A DNA stretch of 60,490 nt from Burkholderia sp. Bp9143 (GTDB lineage: Bacteria; Pseudomonadota; Gammaproteobacteria; Burkholderiales; Burkholderiaceae). The notes under the pieces were generated by a model. It saw nothing but the letters and a program-made list of their open reading frames with translations, made no database searches and was not told the origin of the DNA. The first letter of the stretch is position 1, and every line of letters begins with the position of its first letter. The position numbers and the translations under genes are program-made. This document shows positions 34,949 through 42,867 of this stretch, one piece after another. The stretch is taken from contig NZ_QTPO01000054.1 in assembly GCF_003853645.1 (NCBI RefSeq), positions 1 to 60,490 on the forward strand, in the 5' to 3' direction.

Positions 34949-36368
34949 CGCGCAGGCCGGCGCGACAGGCTGCGCGGTGCTCGAGCAGGGTGTCGTGCTG
35001 ATTGCCGACGCGCCCGCGCGGCGGCAGGGCGTGCGCGCGGGCATGAAGCGCGGCGGCGTGCTGACGCTCGCACCCGACACCCGGCTCGTCGAACGCGATC
35101 CCGCCCGCGAGGCCGATGCGCTGCGCGCGGTCGCGCTCGCGTTGCTGCGCTTCTCGCCGTGCGTCGCGCTCGACGACGAAGCGACGCTGCTCGTCGATGT
35201 CGGCCCGAGCCTGCGCCTGTTCGGCGGCCTGCCGTCGCTGTGCCGCCAGGTGCGCACGACGCTCGCGGCGCTCGGCTATGCGGCGCGCCTGTCCGCCGCG
35301 CCGACCGGGCGCGGCGCGTGGCTGCTCGCGCGCACGTCGGCGCGTGCGCGTGTCCGGCGCCGCGTGGCCGGGCCGGCTTCGCTCGTCCGTACGCTCGATC
35401 GTTTGCCGTGCGTGCTGCTGCCCGACGCGCGCCCGTATGCGGGCTGGTTCGACGGCCTCGGCTGCCGCACGCTCGCCGACCTGCGCGGCCTGCCGCGCGC
35501 GGGGCTGCAGCGCCGCTGCGGTCCGGCGCTGCTCGCCGCGCTCGATCGCGCGTACGGCGATGCGGTCGAGCCGCTCACGTGGATGGCGGTGCCGCCCGTG
35601 TTCGACGTGCGGCTCGAATTGCCGGAACGCGTCGAATACGCGGAAGCCGTGCTGTTCGCCGCGCGGCGGCTCGTCGTGCAGCTCTGCGGCTGGCTGGCCG
35701 CGCGGCAACTGTCGCTGGCCGCGATGACGTTCGATCTCGAGCACGAGCGCGGCCGCCAGGCCGTGCCGCCGACGCCGCTCGAACTCGCGTTCGCCGCGCC
35801 CGTGCGCGACGAGACGCACTTCATGCGGCTGCTCGGCGAGCGGCTCGCGCGCGTCGAGCTGCCGGCCGCGGTGATCGCGGTGCGGCTGAAGGCCACGCGC
35901 GTCGAATCGGTCGCGCCGCCGGCCGACGATCTCTTTCCCGAGCCGGGCGGCACGAAAGAGACGCGTGCGCGGCTGTTCGAGCTGCTGGTCGCGCGGCTCG
36001 GCGCGGAGAACGTGCTGCGCGCGGCGCCCGTTGCCGATCACCGGCCCGAAGCCGCGAACCGCTGGCTGCCGCTCGATGCACCGGCGGGCAAGCCGGCCGC
36101 CGGCCCGCCTGCCGCACCGCCGCGTCCCGCGTGGCTGCTGGCCGAGCCGCTGCCGTTGTTGATGCGCGGTGAGCGGCCGGTATTTCATACGCCGCTCAGG
36201 ATGATGTCGTCGGCCGAGCGGATCGAAGCCGGGTGGTTCGACGGGCAACTGGCGGCACGCGATTACCACGTCGCCCAGGACGAGGCCGGCGCGTGCTACT
36301 GGGTGTTCCTTGAACGGTCGGGAAGCCAGGTCGAGCCGCGCTGGTTCCTGCACGGCCTGTTCGGGTAA
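34881..36368 (+). CDS. imuB: ImuB, inactive Y-family polymerase hub protein
   Basis: 495-residue Y-family homologue. The palm starts MRVLLGIHLPRLPLDVCAPP, where active polymerases have the aspartates of xDxDxFFA, and continues VALDDEATLLVDVGPSLRLFG, where the catalytic SIDE pair is replaced. The catalytic acids are therefore missing, as known for ImuB, which acts as a bridge between the beta clamp, DnaE2 and ImuA. The helix-hairpin-helix region (LRGLPRAGLQRRCGPALLAAL) is kept. The C-terminal part has GEWFLHGLFG-like RWFLHGLFG at the end. It overlaps imuA and ends six bases before dnaE2. Confidence 0.92.
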   Translation: MRVLLGIHLPRLPLDVCAPPPSDAQAGATGCAVLEQGVVLIADAPARRQGVRAGMKRGGVLTLAPDTRLVERDPAREADALRAVALALLRFSPCVALDDEATLLVDVGPSLRLFGGLPSLCRQVRTTLAALGYAARLSAAPTGRGAWLLARTSARARVRRRVAGPASLVRTLDRLPCVLLPDARPYAGWFDGLGCRTLADLRGLPRAGLQRRCGPALLAALDRAYGDAVEPLTWMAVPPVFDVRLELPERVEYAEAVLFAARRLVVQLCGWLAARQLSLAAMTFDLEHERGRQAVPPTPLELAFAAPVRDETHFMRLLGERLARVELPAAVIAVRLKATRVESVAPPADDLFPEPGGTKETRARLFELLVARLGAENVLRAAPVADHRPEAANRWLPLDAPAGKPAAGPPAAPPRPAWLLAEPLPLLMRGERPVFHTPLRMMSSAERIEAGWFDGQLAARDYHVAQDEAGACYWVFLERSGSQVEPRWFLHGLFG

Positions 36369-36374
36369 ACGGAG

Positions 36375-39300
36375 ATGGTTGCGGAATTCAACGGGATGCC
36401 CGATTACGCGGAGTTGTTCTGCCGGTCGAACTTTTCGTTCCTGCATGGCGCGTCGCATGCGGAGGAACTGGTCGAGCGGGCGGTGGAACTCGGCTATCGC
36501 GGGATCGCGATCACCGACGAATGCTCGCTGGCCGGCGCGCCGCGCATGCATGTCGCCGCGCGGGAGAACGGGTTGCCGCTCGTCATCGGTTCGTATTTCG
36601 AAGTCACACAAGAGGAAGTCGCACCCGGCCACGATCCGGGGCCGGGTGCGTTCGGGCTCGTGCTGCTTGCGCAGAACCGGGAGGGTTACGGCAATCTTTC
36701 CGAGCTGATTTCGTGGCGACGGATGGCCGCGCCGAAGGGCACTTACACGTTGACATCGCGGATGCTGTCGGCCCCGCCTGCAGAGTTCGCGCATCTGCGC
36801 GGCATGCCCGACTGCTTCGCGATTCTCGTACCCACGCATCCCGTGCGTGCGGACGTGCTCGATGCGCAGGTCGCATGGTTCCTCGCGACCTTCGGCGAGC
36901 GCGCGCGACTCGGGCTCGTGCAACTGCAGCGCCCGCTCGACGGCGCACAGCGCGAGGAGATTCGCGCGGCCGGCGAGCGGCGCGGCATGCGTATCGTCGC
37001 GCTCGGCGACGTGACGATGCATCGGCGTTCCTGCAAGCCGCTGCAGGACGTGATGACGGCGATCCGCGTCGGGATGCCGGTTTCGGAGTGCGGGTATGCG
37101 CTCGCGCCGAATGCGGAACAGCACCTGCGCACGCGGAACCGGATCGCGCAGCTGTTTTCGGCGGAGGAGATTGCGGAAACGTGCGCGATTCTCGGCGCGT
37201 GCGATTTCGAACTCGACACGCTGCGCTACGAATACCCCGACGAGATCGTGCCGAAGGGGCTCACGCCGACGCGCTACCTGGAACAGGAAACCTTCGCCGG
37301 GGCCGCCGGGCGTTATCCGCAGGGCATTCCGGAAAAGGTCGAGAAGCAGATCAAGCATGAACTCGACCTGATCGCGAGGCTGAGCTACGAACCGTTCTTC
37401 CTGACCGTCTACGACATCGTCAAATACGCGCGCAGCCGGAACATCCTGTGCCAGGGCCGCGGCTCGGCCGCGAATTCGGTCGTCTGCTATTGCCTCGGCA
37501 TCACCGAGGTGAATCCCGAACAGAGCACGATGCTGTTCGAGCGCTTCATCAGCGAGGAGCGCGGTGAGCCGCCCGACATCGACGTCGACTTCGAGCACCA
37601 GCGCCGGGAAGAGGTCATTCAGCATATCTACGAAAAATACGGCAAGGATCGCGCGGCACTCGCGGCGGCCGTATCGACATACCGCCCACGCGGCGTGCTG
37701 CGCGAAACCGGCAAGGCGCTTGGCGTCGATCCGATGCTGGTCGACCGCGTCGCGAAGGGGCATCGCTGGTTCGACGGAAGCCGCGACCTGCTGCAGCAAT
37801 TCGCGTCGACCGGGCTCGACCCGGCGACGCCGATCATTCGTGCATGGGCCGAACTGGCGGGGCGCTTGCTCAACTTTCCGCGTCACCTGTCGCAGCACTC
37901 GGGCGGCTTCGTGATCAGCCGCGGCAAGCTCACGCGGCTCGTGCCGGTCGAGAACGCGGCGATGGACGGGCGGCGCGTGATCCAGTGGGACAAGGACGAT
38001 CTTGAATCGCTCAAGCTGATGAAGGTCGACGTGCTCGCGCTCGGCATGCTGTCGGCGCTGCATCGCGCCTTCGACCTGCGCACCGCGTGGCGCGGGCCGC
38101 CTGAGGACGGCCAGCCGTTCACGCTGAAGCACATTCCGCAGGATGACGAACCAACCTACGACATGATCTGCCGTGCCGATACGGTCGGCGTGTTCCAGAT
38201 CGAATCGCGCGCGCAGATGTCGATGCTGCCGCGCCTGAGGCCGCGCAACTACTACGATCTCGTCGTCCAGGTGTCGATCGTGCGACCCGGGCCGATCCAG
38301 GGCGGCGCCGTGCATCCGTATCTGAAGCGGCGCAGGATCGTGGCCGGCGAAGAGGAGGGGGAGGTCACGTATCCGAGCGAGGCGCTCAAGGAAGTGCTCG
38401 TTCGCACGCTCGGCGTGCCGATCTTCCAGGAACAGGTGATGCAGATCGCGATCGTCGCGGCGGGCTTCACGCCCGGCGAGGCCGACGAGCTGCGCCGCGC
38501 GATGGCCGCGTGGAAGCGCAAGGGCAACCTCGAGAAGTATCACGACAAGATCGTCGACGGGATGCTCGAACGCCACTACACGCGCGAATTCGCCGAGCAG
38601 ATCTTCGAGCAGATCAAGGGCTTCGGCGAATACGGTTTCCCCGAGAGCCACGCGGCCAGCTTCGCGAAACTCGCCTATGCGAGCAGCTGGCTCAAATGCC
38701 ACGAACCGGCGATCTTCGTCGCGTCGCTGCTGAACAGCCAGCCGATGGGGTTCTACGCGCCCGCGCAGCTCGTGCAGGACGCGAAACGCCACGGCGTGAA
38801 GGTCTTGCCGGCCGACGTCACGCGAAGCGGCTGGGAAGCGTCGCTCGAAGCGTTGCCCGGCCAGCCGCCGCCACACGGCCAGCCTGCGGTGCGGCTCGGC
38901 CTGTCGCTCGTGCGCGGTCTCGGCGAGGCCGCCGCGCGGCGCATCGAGGCCGCCCGCGCGGCCGGCCCGTTCGAGAACGTCGACGCGCTCGCGCGCCGCG
39001 CGCAGCTCGAACGGCGCGATCTCGAAGCGCTCGCCGCCGCGAACGCGCTCGCGACGCTCGCCGGCCATCGCCGCGATGCCCTGTGGCAGGCCGTCGCCGC
39101 GGCCCCCGAGCGCGATTTGCTCGCCGCCGCGCCGATCGACGAAACGGAGAAGCCCGTGCTCGGCGCGCCGTCGGAAGCCGACGACATCCTCGCCGACTAT
39201 CACACCACCGGCCTCACGCTGAACCGCCACCCGGTCGCGCTGCTGCGGCCCGCGTTGCGCGCGCAGCGGCTGTCGTCCGCGGCCGAGTTGCGCGGCCGTC

Positions 39301-39590
39301 CCGACGGACGGCTCGCGCGCGCGTGCGGGCTCGTGATCGCGCGGCAGATGCCGGGCACCGCGAAGGGCGTGATGTTCATGACGCTCGAGGACGAGACGGG
39401 CTGCGTGAACGTGATCGTGCGGCCCGAACTGCTCGCGCGACAGCGCCGCGAAACGCTCGATTCGCGACTGCTCGCGGCGTCGGGCGTGTGGCAGGTCGTC
39501 AGCAACGTGAGGCACCTCGTCGCGCAGCATTTCGAGGATCTGACGCCGCTGCTCGGCGGCCTGCGCACGTCGAGCCGCGAGTTCCACTGA
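36375..39590 (+). CDS. dnaE2: Error-prone DNA polymerase DnaE2
   Basis: 1071-residue C-family polymerase responsible for damage-induced mutagenesis with ImuA and ImuB. The N-terminal PHP domain begins YAELFCRSNFSFLHGASHAE. The palm contains the acidic motif PPDIDVDFEHQRREEVIQHI, with GRGSAANSVVCYCLGIT before it and LVPVENAAMDGRRVIQWDKDD after. The C-terminal OB fold is seen in GVMFMTLEDETGCVNVIVRP. The length is about 100 residues shorter than replicative DnaE, as usual for DnaE2. Last gene of the SOS cassette; a hairpin without a T-run follows at once. Confidence 0.97.
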   Translation: MVAEFNGMPDYAELFCRSNFSFLHGASHAEELVERAVELGYRGIAITDECSLAGAPRMHVAARENGLPLVIGSYFEVTQEEVAPGHDPGPGAFGLVLLAQNREGYGNLSELISWRRMAAPKGTYTLTSRMLSAPPAEFAHLRGMPDCFAILVPTHPVRADVLDAQVAWFLATFGERARLGLVQLQRPLDGAQREEIRAAGERRGMRIVALGDVTMHRRSCKPLQDVMTAIRVGMPVSECGYALAPNAEQHLRTRNRIAQLFSAEEIAETCAILGACDFELDTLRYEYPDEIVPKGLTPTRYLEQETFAGAAGRYPQGIPEKVEKQIKHELDLIARLSYEPFFLTVYDIVKYARSRNILCQGRGSAANSVVCYCLGITEVNPEQSTMLFERFISEERGEPPDIDVDFEHQRREEVIQHIYEKYGKDRAALAAAVSTYRPRGVLRETGKALGVDPMLVDRVAKGHRWFDGSRDLLQQFASTGLDPATPIIRAWAELAGRLLNFPRHLSQHSGGFVISRGKLTRLVPVENAAMDGRRVIQWDKDDLESLKLMKVDVLALGMLSALHRAFDLRTAWRGPPEDGQPFTLKHIPQDDEPTYDMICRADTVGVFQIESRAQMSMLPRLRPRNYYDLVVQVSIVRPGPIQGGAVHPYLKRRRIVAGEEEGEVTYPSEALKEVLVRTLGVPIFQEQVMQIAIVAAGFTPGEADELRRAMAAWKRKGNLEKYHDKIVDGMLERHYTREFAEQIFEQIKGFGEYGFPESHAASFAKLAYASSWLKCHEPAIFVASLLNSQPMGFYAPAQLVQDAKRHGVKVLPADVTRSGWEASLEALPGQPPPHGQPAVRLGLSLVRGLGEAAARRIEAARAAGPFENVDALARRAQLERRDLEALAAANALATLAGHRRDALWQAVAAAPERDLLAAAPIDETEKPVLGAPSEADDILADYHTTGLTLNRHPVALLRPALRAQRLSSAAELRGRPDGRLARACGLVIARQMPGTAKGVMFMTLEDETGCVNVIVRPELLARQRRETLDSRLLAASGVWQVVSNVRHLVAQHFEDLTPLLGGLRTSSREFH

Positions 39591-39591
39591 C

Positions 39592-39611
39592 GCGGCGTGT
39601 CGGCACGCCGC
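39592..39611 (+). terminator. Hairpin after dnaE2
   Basis: GCGGCGTG, loop TCGG, CACGCCGC, beginning two bases after the dnaE2 stop. No T-run follows, so it is a possible but weak terminator. Confidence 0.5.
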
Positions 39612-39634
39612 CCGCGCGCTGCCGCCGGATGCAT

Positions 39635-39653
39635 ACCAGTCGGCCGAACTGGT
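39635..39653. promoter_or_regulatory. Upstream inverted repeat resembling the nag operator
   Basis: ACCAGT-CGGCCGA-ACTGGT, an inverted repeat with the same half-site (ATACCAGT from 39633) as the operator at 39823. A further single half-site ATACCAAT stands at 39719-39726. These may be auxiliary sites for the GntR regulator. Confidence 0.5.
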
Positions 39654-39822
39654 TCTATTCCGGTCTCGTTTTCAGCCCTCCCAACCCGCCAAATCCGGCA
39701 TCTGAACTGTCCCCTTGCATACCAATCCGGGTAAATCCCTATCTCGCATCATGTTGTAAACAAAGGCTTTATCGCTAATGAAACGCTTGCCGGGCAAGGC
39801 TTCCGGGGATTTTTCGCACCGC

Positions 39823-39848
39823 TAATACCAGTTCGTTGACTGGTATTA
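39823..39848. promoter_or_regulatory. Operator for the GntR-type nag regulator
   Basis: Perfect inverted repeat with ten-base arms, TAATACCAGT and ACTGGTATTA, separated by TCGTTG. It covers the -35 box of the nag promoter, so binding should block transcription. The ACTGGT/ACCAGT half-sites resemble known NagR/DasR-type operators. Confidence 0.8.
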
Positions 39849-39863
39849 TTGTGGTTATATAAT
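39836..39863 (+). promoter_or_regulatory. Promoter of the nag operon
   Basis: TTGACT (39836-39841), 16-base spacer, perfect TATAAT (39858-39863), 48 bases before the regulator start. It overlaps the inverted-repeat operator, which implies auto-repression of the whole operon. Confidence 0.87.
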
Positions 39864-39911
39864 GCGTTCACTTTCGACGGTCCGAGATCGTCGTCCGACA
39901 CCCGGAGGCAC

Positions 39912-40646
39912 ATGGAAACCGGCTGGTCCGAACTGGCGCCCGATCCCCTCGACGACACGCCGCTGTATCTGCAGCTCGCCCGCAACCTGACGAGCGCGAT
40001 TCATGCCGGCGCGTGGCGGGCCGGCGAGGCGCTGCCGTCGGAGCGGCTGCTGTCGGGGTCGGTCGGGGTGTCGCGGATCACGGCCCGCCGTGCGCTCGCG
40101 CTGCTGGTCGAGCAGGGGCTGATCAAGCGGGCGCGCGGGGCGGGCAGCTTCATCACGCCGCGCGTGGCCGATCCGCTGTCGCGTCTCGTCGGCTTCACCG
40201 CGAAGATGCAGCAGCGCGGCTTCGTGCCCGATTCGGTGTGGCTGTCGCGCAAGCTGCGCGCCGCGAGCCGCGACGAGATCACGCGTCTCGGCCTCGCGCC
40301 GGGCGCGACGGTCGCGCGGCTCGAACGGCTGCGCCGCGCGGACGGCATCGTGATGGCCGTCGAGCATTCGACGCTGCCGGCCGCGGTGGTGCCGGATCCG
40401 CAGGCGCTCGGTGCGTCGCTGTACGAATACCTCGACGCACGCGGGATGACCGTCGTGCGCGCGCTGCAGCACTTTCGCGCGGCGAACGCGACGCACGAGA
40501 TCGCGAAGTGGATGGCGGTGAAGCCGGGCTCGGCCCTGCTCGTGATCACGCGTATCGGCTACGGTGCCGACCAGCGCGCGATCGAAGTGACCGAAACGTA
40601 TTGCCGTGACGACTATTACGATTTCGTCGCCGAACTGAAACGCTGA
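39912..40646 (+). CDS. GntR family (HutC/NagR type) regulator of the GlcNAc operon
   Basis: 244-residue regulator. The N-terminal winged helix is DDTPLYLQLARNLTSAIHAG, LPSERLLSGSVGVSRITARR and LIKRARGAGSFITPR. A C-terminal UTRA effector domain of the HutC class follows from about residue 85 (DEITRLGLAPGATVARLERL, AVEHSTLPAAVVPDP). Proteins of this type (NagR, DasR) bind GlcNAc-6-phosphate or glucosamine-6-phosphate and then release DNA. It is the first gene of the operon it is presumed to control, with its operator overlapping the promoter. The start at 39912 follows GGAGGCAC. Confidence 0.9.
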   Translation: METGWSELAPDPLDDTPLYLQLARNLTSAIHAGAWRAGEALPSERLLSGSVGVSRITARRALALLVEQGLIKRARGAGSFITPRVADPLSRLVGFTAKMQQRGFVPDSVWLSRKLRAASRDEITRLGLAPGATVARLERLRRADGIVMAVEHSTLPAAVVPDPQALGASLYEYLDARGMTVVRALQHFRAANATHEIAKWMAVKPGSALLVITRIGYGADQRAIEVTETYCRDDYYDFVAELKR

Positions 40647-40748
40647 CGCGCGAGACTGCCAGGGCGCCACGCGCAACGGAACGCAACGCAACGGATTTGC
40701 AAATCGCGACGCGGATGTCCGCGTCACCAGATCATCAAGAGAAACGTC

Positions 40749-41852
40749 ATGCTGACTGGCAACATCCTCACCCCCGACGGCTGGATTCACGGCTCGCTCG
40801 ATAGCGAGAACGGCCGCATCACCACGCTCGACGGCACGCCCGCCGATCCCGCGAAGAACGACGCGCCGTACATCCTGCCCGGCTTCATCGACCTGCACGT
40901 GCACGGCGGCGGCGGCGCCGACGTGATGGAAGGCGGCGACGCGATCGAGACGATCGCGCGCACGCACGCGCAGTTCGGCACGACGAGCCTGCTAGCGACG
41001 ACGATGACCGCGCCGCGCGACGAGTTGATGCAGGTCGTCGCGAACCTCGGCACCGTCGCCCGCACCCGCACGGCCGGTGGCGCGCGCGTGCTCGGCGTGC
41101 ATCTCGAAGGGCCGTACATCAACCCCGGCAAGCTCGGCGCGCAGCCGGACGCGGCCGTGTCGGCCGTGCTCGACGAAGTGCTGAAGTACCTGTCGATCGC
41201 GCCGATCCGCGTCGTCACGCTCGCGCCGGAAATCGCCGGCCACATCGAGATCATCGGCGAGATGGCCGCGCGCGGCGTGCGCGTACAGCTCGGCCACTCG
41301 CTCGCGACCTACGATGACGCCGTCGCCGCGCTCAAGCACGGCGCGTGCGGCTTCACGCACCTGTTCAACGCGATGTCGCCGTTGCATCACCGCAACCCGG
41401 GCCTGGTGGGCGCCGCGCTCGCGCATGCCGAGTACGCGGAAATCATCCCCGACCTGCTGCACGTGCACCCGGGCGCGATTCGTGCCGCGCTGCGCGCGAT
41501 TCCGCGCCTGTACGTCGTGACCGACAGCACGTCCGCCACCGGCATGCCCGACGGCGAATACCGGCTCGGCAGCCAGCACGTGACCAAGTGCCTCGGCGGC
41601 GTGCGGCTCGCCGACGGCACGCTCGCCGGCTCCACGCTGACGATGGACCAGGCGCTGCGCAACCTCGTGTCGCTCGGCCTGCCGATCGCCGACGTATCGA
41701 ACCGGATGTCGCGCTATGCGGCCGACTACCTCGGCGTCACCGATCGCGGCCGCCTCGAGCGCGGCGCATGGGCCGACCTCGTCGTGTTCGATCGCGACCT
41801 GAACCTCACCGCGACCTACGTCGAAGGAGAATCGATTGTCGAATATGCTTAA
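40749..41852 (+). CDS. nagA: N-acetylglucosamine-6-phosphate deacetylase
   Basis: 367-residue amidohydrolase-fold enzyme removing acetate from GlcNAc-6-phosphate. The metal site begins LPGFIDLHVHGGGGADVMEG; HLEGPYINPGKLGAQ carries the metal-binding glutamate; VQLGHSLATYDDAVAAL and FTHLFNAMSPLHHRNPGLVG give further ligands, and the catalytic aspartate is in VTDSTSATGMPDG. Length and motifs match NagA. The 3' end overlaps the next gene, whose TTG start lies 17 bases before the nagA stop. Second gene of the nag operon. Confidence 0.96.
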   Translation: MLTGNILTPDGWIHGSLDSENGRITTLDGTPADPAKNDAPYILPGFIDLHVHGGGGADVMEGGDAIETIARTHAQFGTTSLLATTMTAPRDELMQVVANLGTVARTRTAGGARVLGVHLEGPYINPGKLGAQPDAAVSAVLDEVLKYLSIAPIRVVTLAPEIAGHIEIIGEMAARGVRVQLGHSLATYDDAVAALKHGACGFTHLFNAMSPLHHRNPGLVGAALAHAEYAEIIPDLLHVHPGAIRAALRAIPRLYVVTDSTSATGMPDGEYRLGSQHVTKCLGGVRLADGTLAGSTLTMDQALRNLVSLGLPIADVSNRMSRYAADYLGVTDRGRLERGAWADLVVFDRDLNLTATYVEGESIVEYA

Positions 41853-42852
41853 GGAAGCGCGCGAGTCCGCCCAGGTCGTCGCCGCGCAACTCGCCGACAC
41901 CACGCGCGTCGAAGCGCTCGCCGGCCAACTGCTCGATCACCCGCCGGCCGTCGCGCTGACGGTCGCGCGCGGCAGCTCGGATCACGCCGCCAGCTATTTC
42001 GCGAGCCTGACGATGAGCCGCCTCGGCGTGCCCGTCGCGTCGCTGCCGATGTCGGTCGCGACGCTGCAGCAGGCGCCGCTGAAGGTGCAGGACCAGCTCG
42101 CGCTCGCATTCTCCCAGTCGGGCAAGAGCCCCGACCTCGTCAACACGATGGCCGCGCTGCGCGAAGCCGGCGCGCGCACCGTCGCCGCCGTGAACGTGCT
42201 GCCATCGCCGCTCGCAGACGCGTGCGAGCACCAGTTGCCGCTGCTGGCCGGCCCCGAACTGTCGGTCGCCGCGACCAAGAGCTATATCGCGATGCTGTCG
42301 CTGTCCGCGCAGATCGTCGCGTACTGGCAGCGTGACGCCGCGCTGATGACGGCATTGCGCGGCCTGCCCGACGCGCTCGCGCAGGCCGGCCAGCTCGACT
42401 GGTCGCCGGCCGTCGCCGCGCTCGCGGACGTCGAACGGATGATCGTGATCGGCCGCGGCCTCGGCCTCGCGATCGCGCAGGAAGCCGCGCTCAAACTGAA
42501 GGAAACCTCCGGCATCCAGGCCGAGGCATTCTCGAGCGCCGAAGTTCGTCACGGCCCGATGGAGCTGATCGACCGCGACTATCCGCTGCTCGTGTTCGCG
42601 CCGCCGGGGCCCGAGCAGGCCGGGTTGCTGCAGCTCGCGCAGGACATGCGCGCGCGCGGCGCAGCGGTGCTGCTCGCGGCACCCGCCGGCACGCCCGGCG
42701 CGACCTTGCCGCTCGCGCAGTCCGCCCATTCGGCGCTCGACCCGATCGCCGCCATTCTTTCGTTCTACGTGATGGCGGCGGATCTCGCCGTCGCGCGCGG
42801 CCGCAATCCCGACACGCCGCGCCACCTGAACAAAGTCACCGAAACGCACTGA
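41836..42852 (+). CDS. SIS-domain glucosamine-6-phosphate deaminase (NagB-II type)
   Basis: 338-residue protein with two sugar-isomerase domains like the C-terminal half of GlmS. The first holds VARGSSDHAASYFASL and SQSGKSPDLVNTMAAL, the second RGLGLAIAQEAALKLKETSG and SAEVRHGPMELIDRDYPL. No glutamine amidotransferase domain is present, so it works in the degradative direction: GlcN-6-P to fructose-6-P and ammonia, replacing classical NagB, which is absent here. The TTG start at 41836 (MSNMLKEARE) has AAGGAGA at ideal distance, while the ATG at 41845 is too far from it. Overlaps nagA by 17 bases. Confidence 0.88.
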   Translation: MSNMLKEARESAQVVAAQLADTTRVEALAGQLLDHPPAVALTVARGSSDHAASYFASLTMSRLGVPVASLPMSVATLQQAPLKVQDQLALAFSQSGKSPDLVNTMAALREAGARTVAAVNVLPSPLADACEHQLPLLAGPELSVAATKSYIAMLSLSAQIVAYWQRDAALMTALRGLPDALAQAGQLDWSPAVAALADVERMIVIGRGLGLAIAQEAALKLKETSGIQAEAFSSAEVRHGPMELIDRDYPLLVFAPPGPEQAGLLQLAQDMRARGAAVLLAAPAGTPGATLPLAQSAHSALDPIAAILSFYVMAADLAVARGRNPDTPRHLNKVTETH

Positions 42853-42867
42853 TAGCCGAGACAGCCG

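Noticed and set aside
34809..39587. Minus-strand open frame of 1592 codons opposite imuB and dnaE2
   Set aside because: It mirrors the plus-strand genes, is very rich in Arg, and has no domain. Long antisense frames are a by-product of strong third-position G/C bias; imuB and dnaE2 have clear family motifs.
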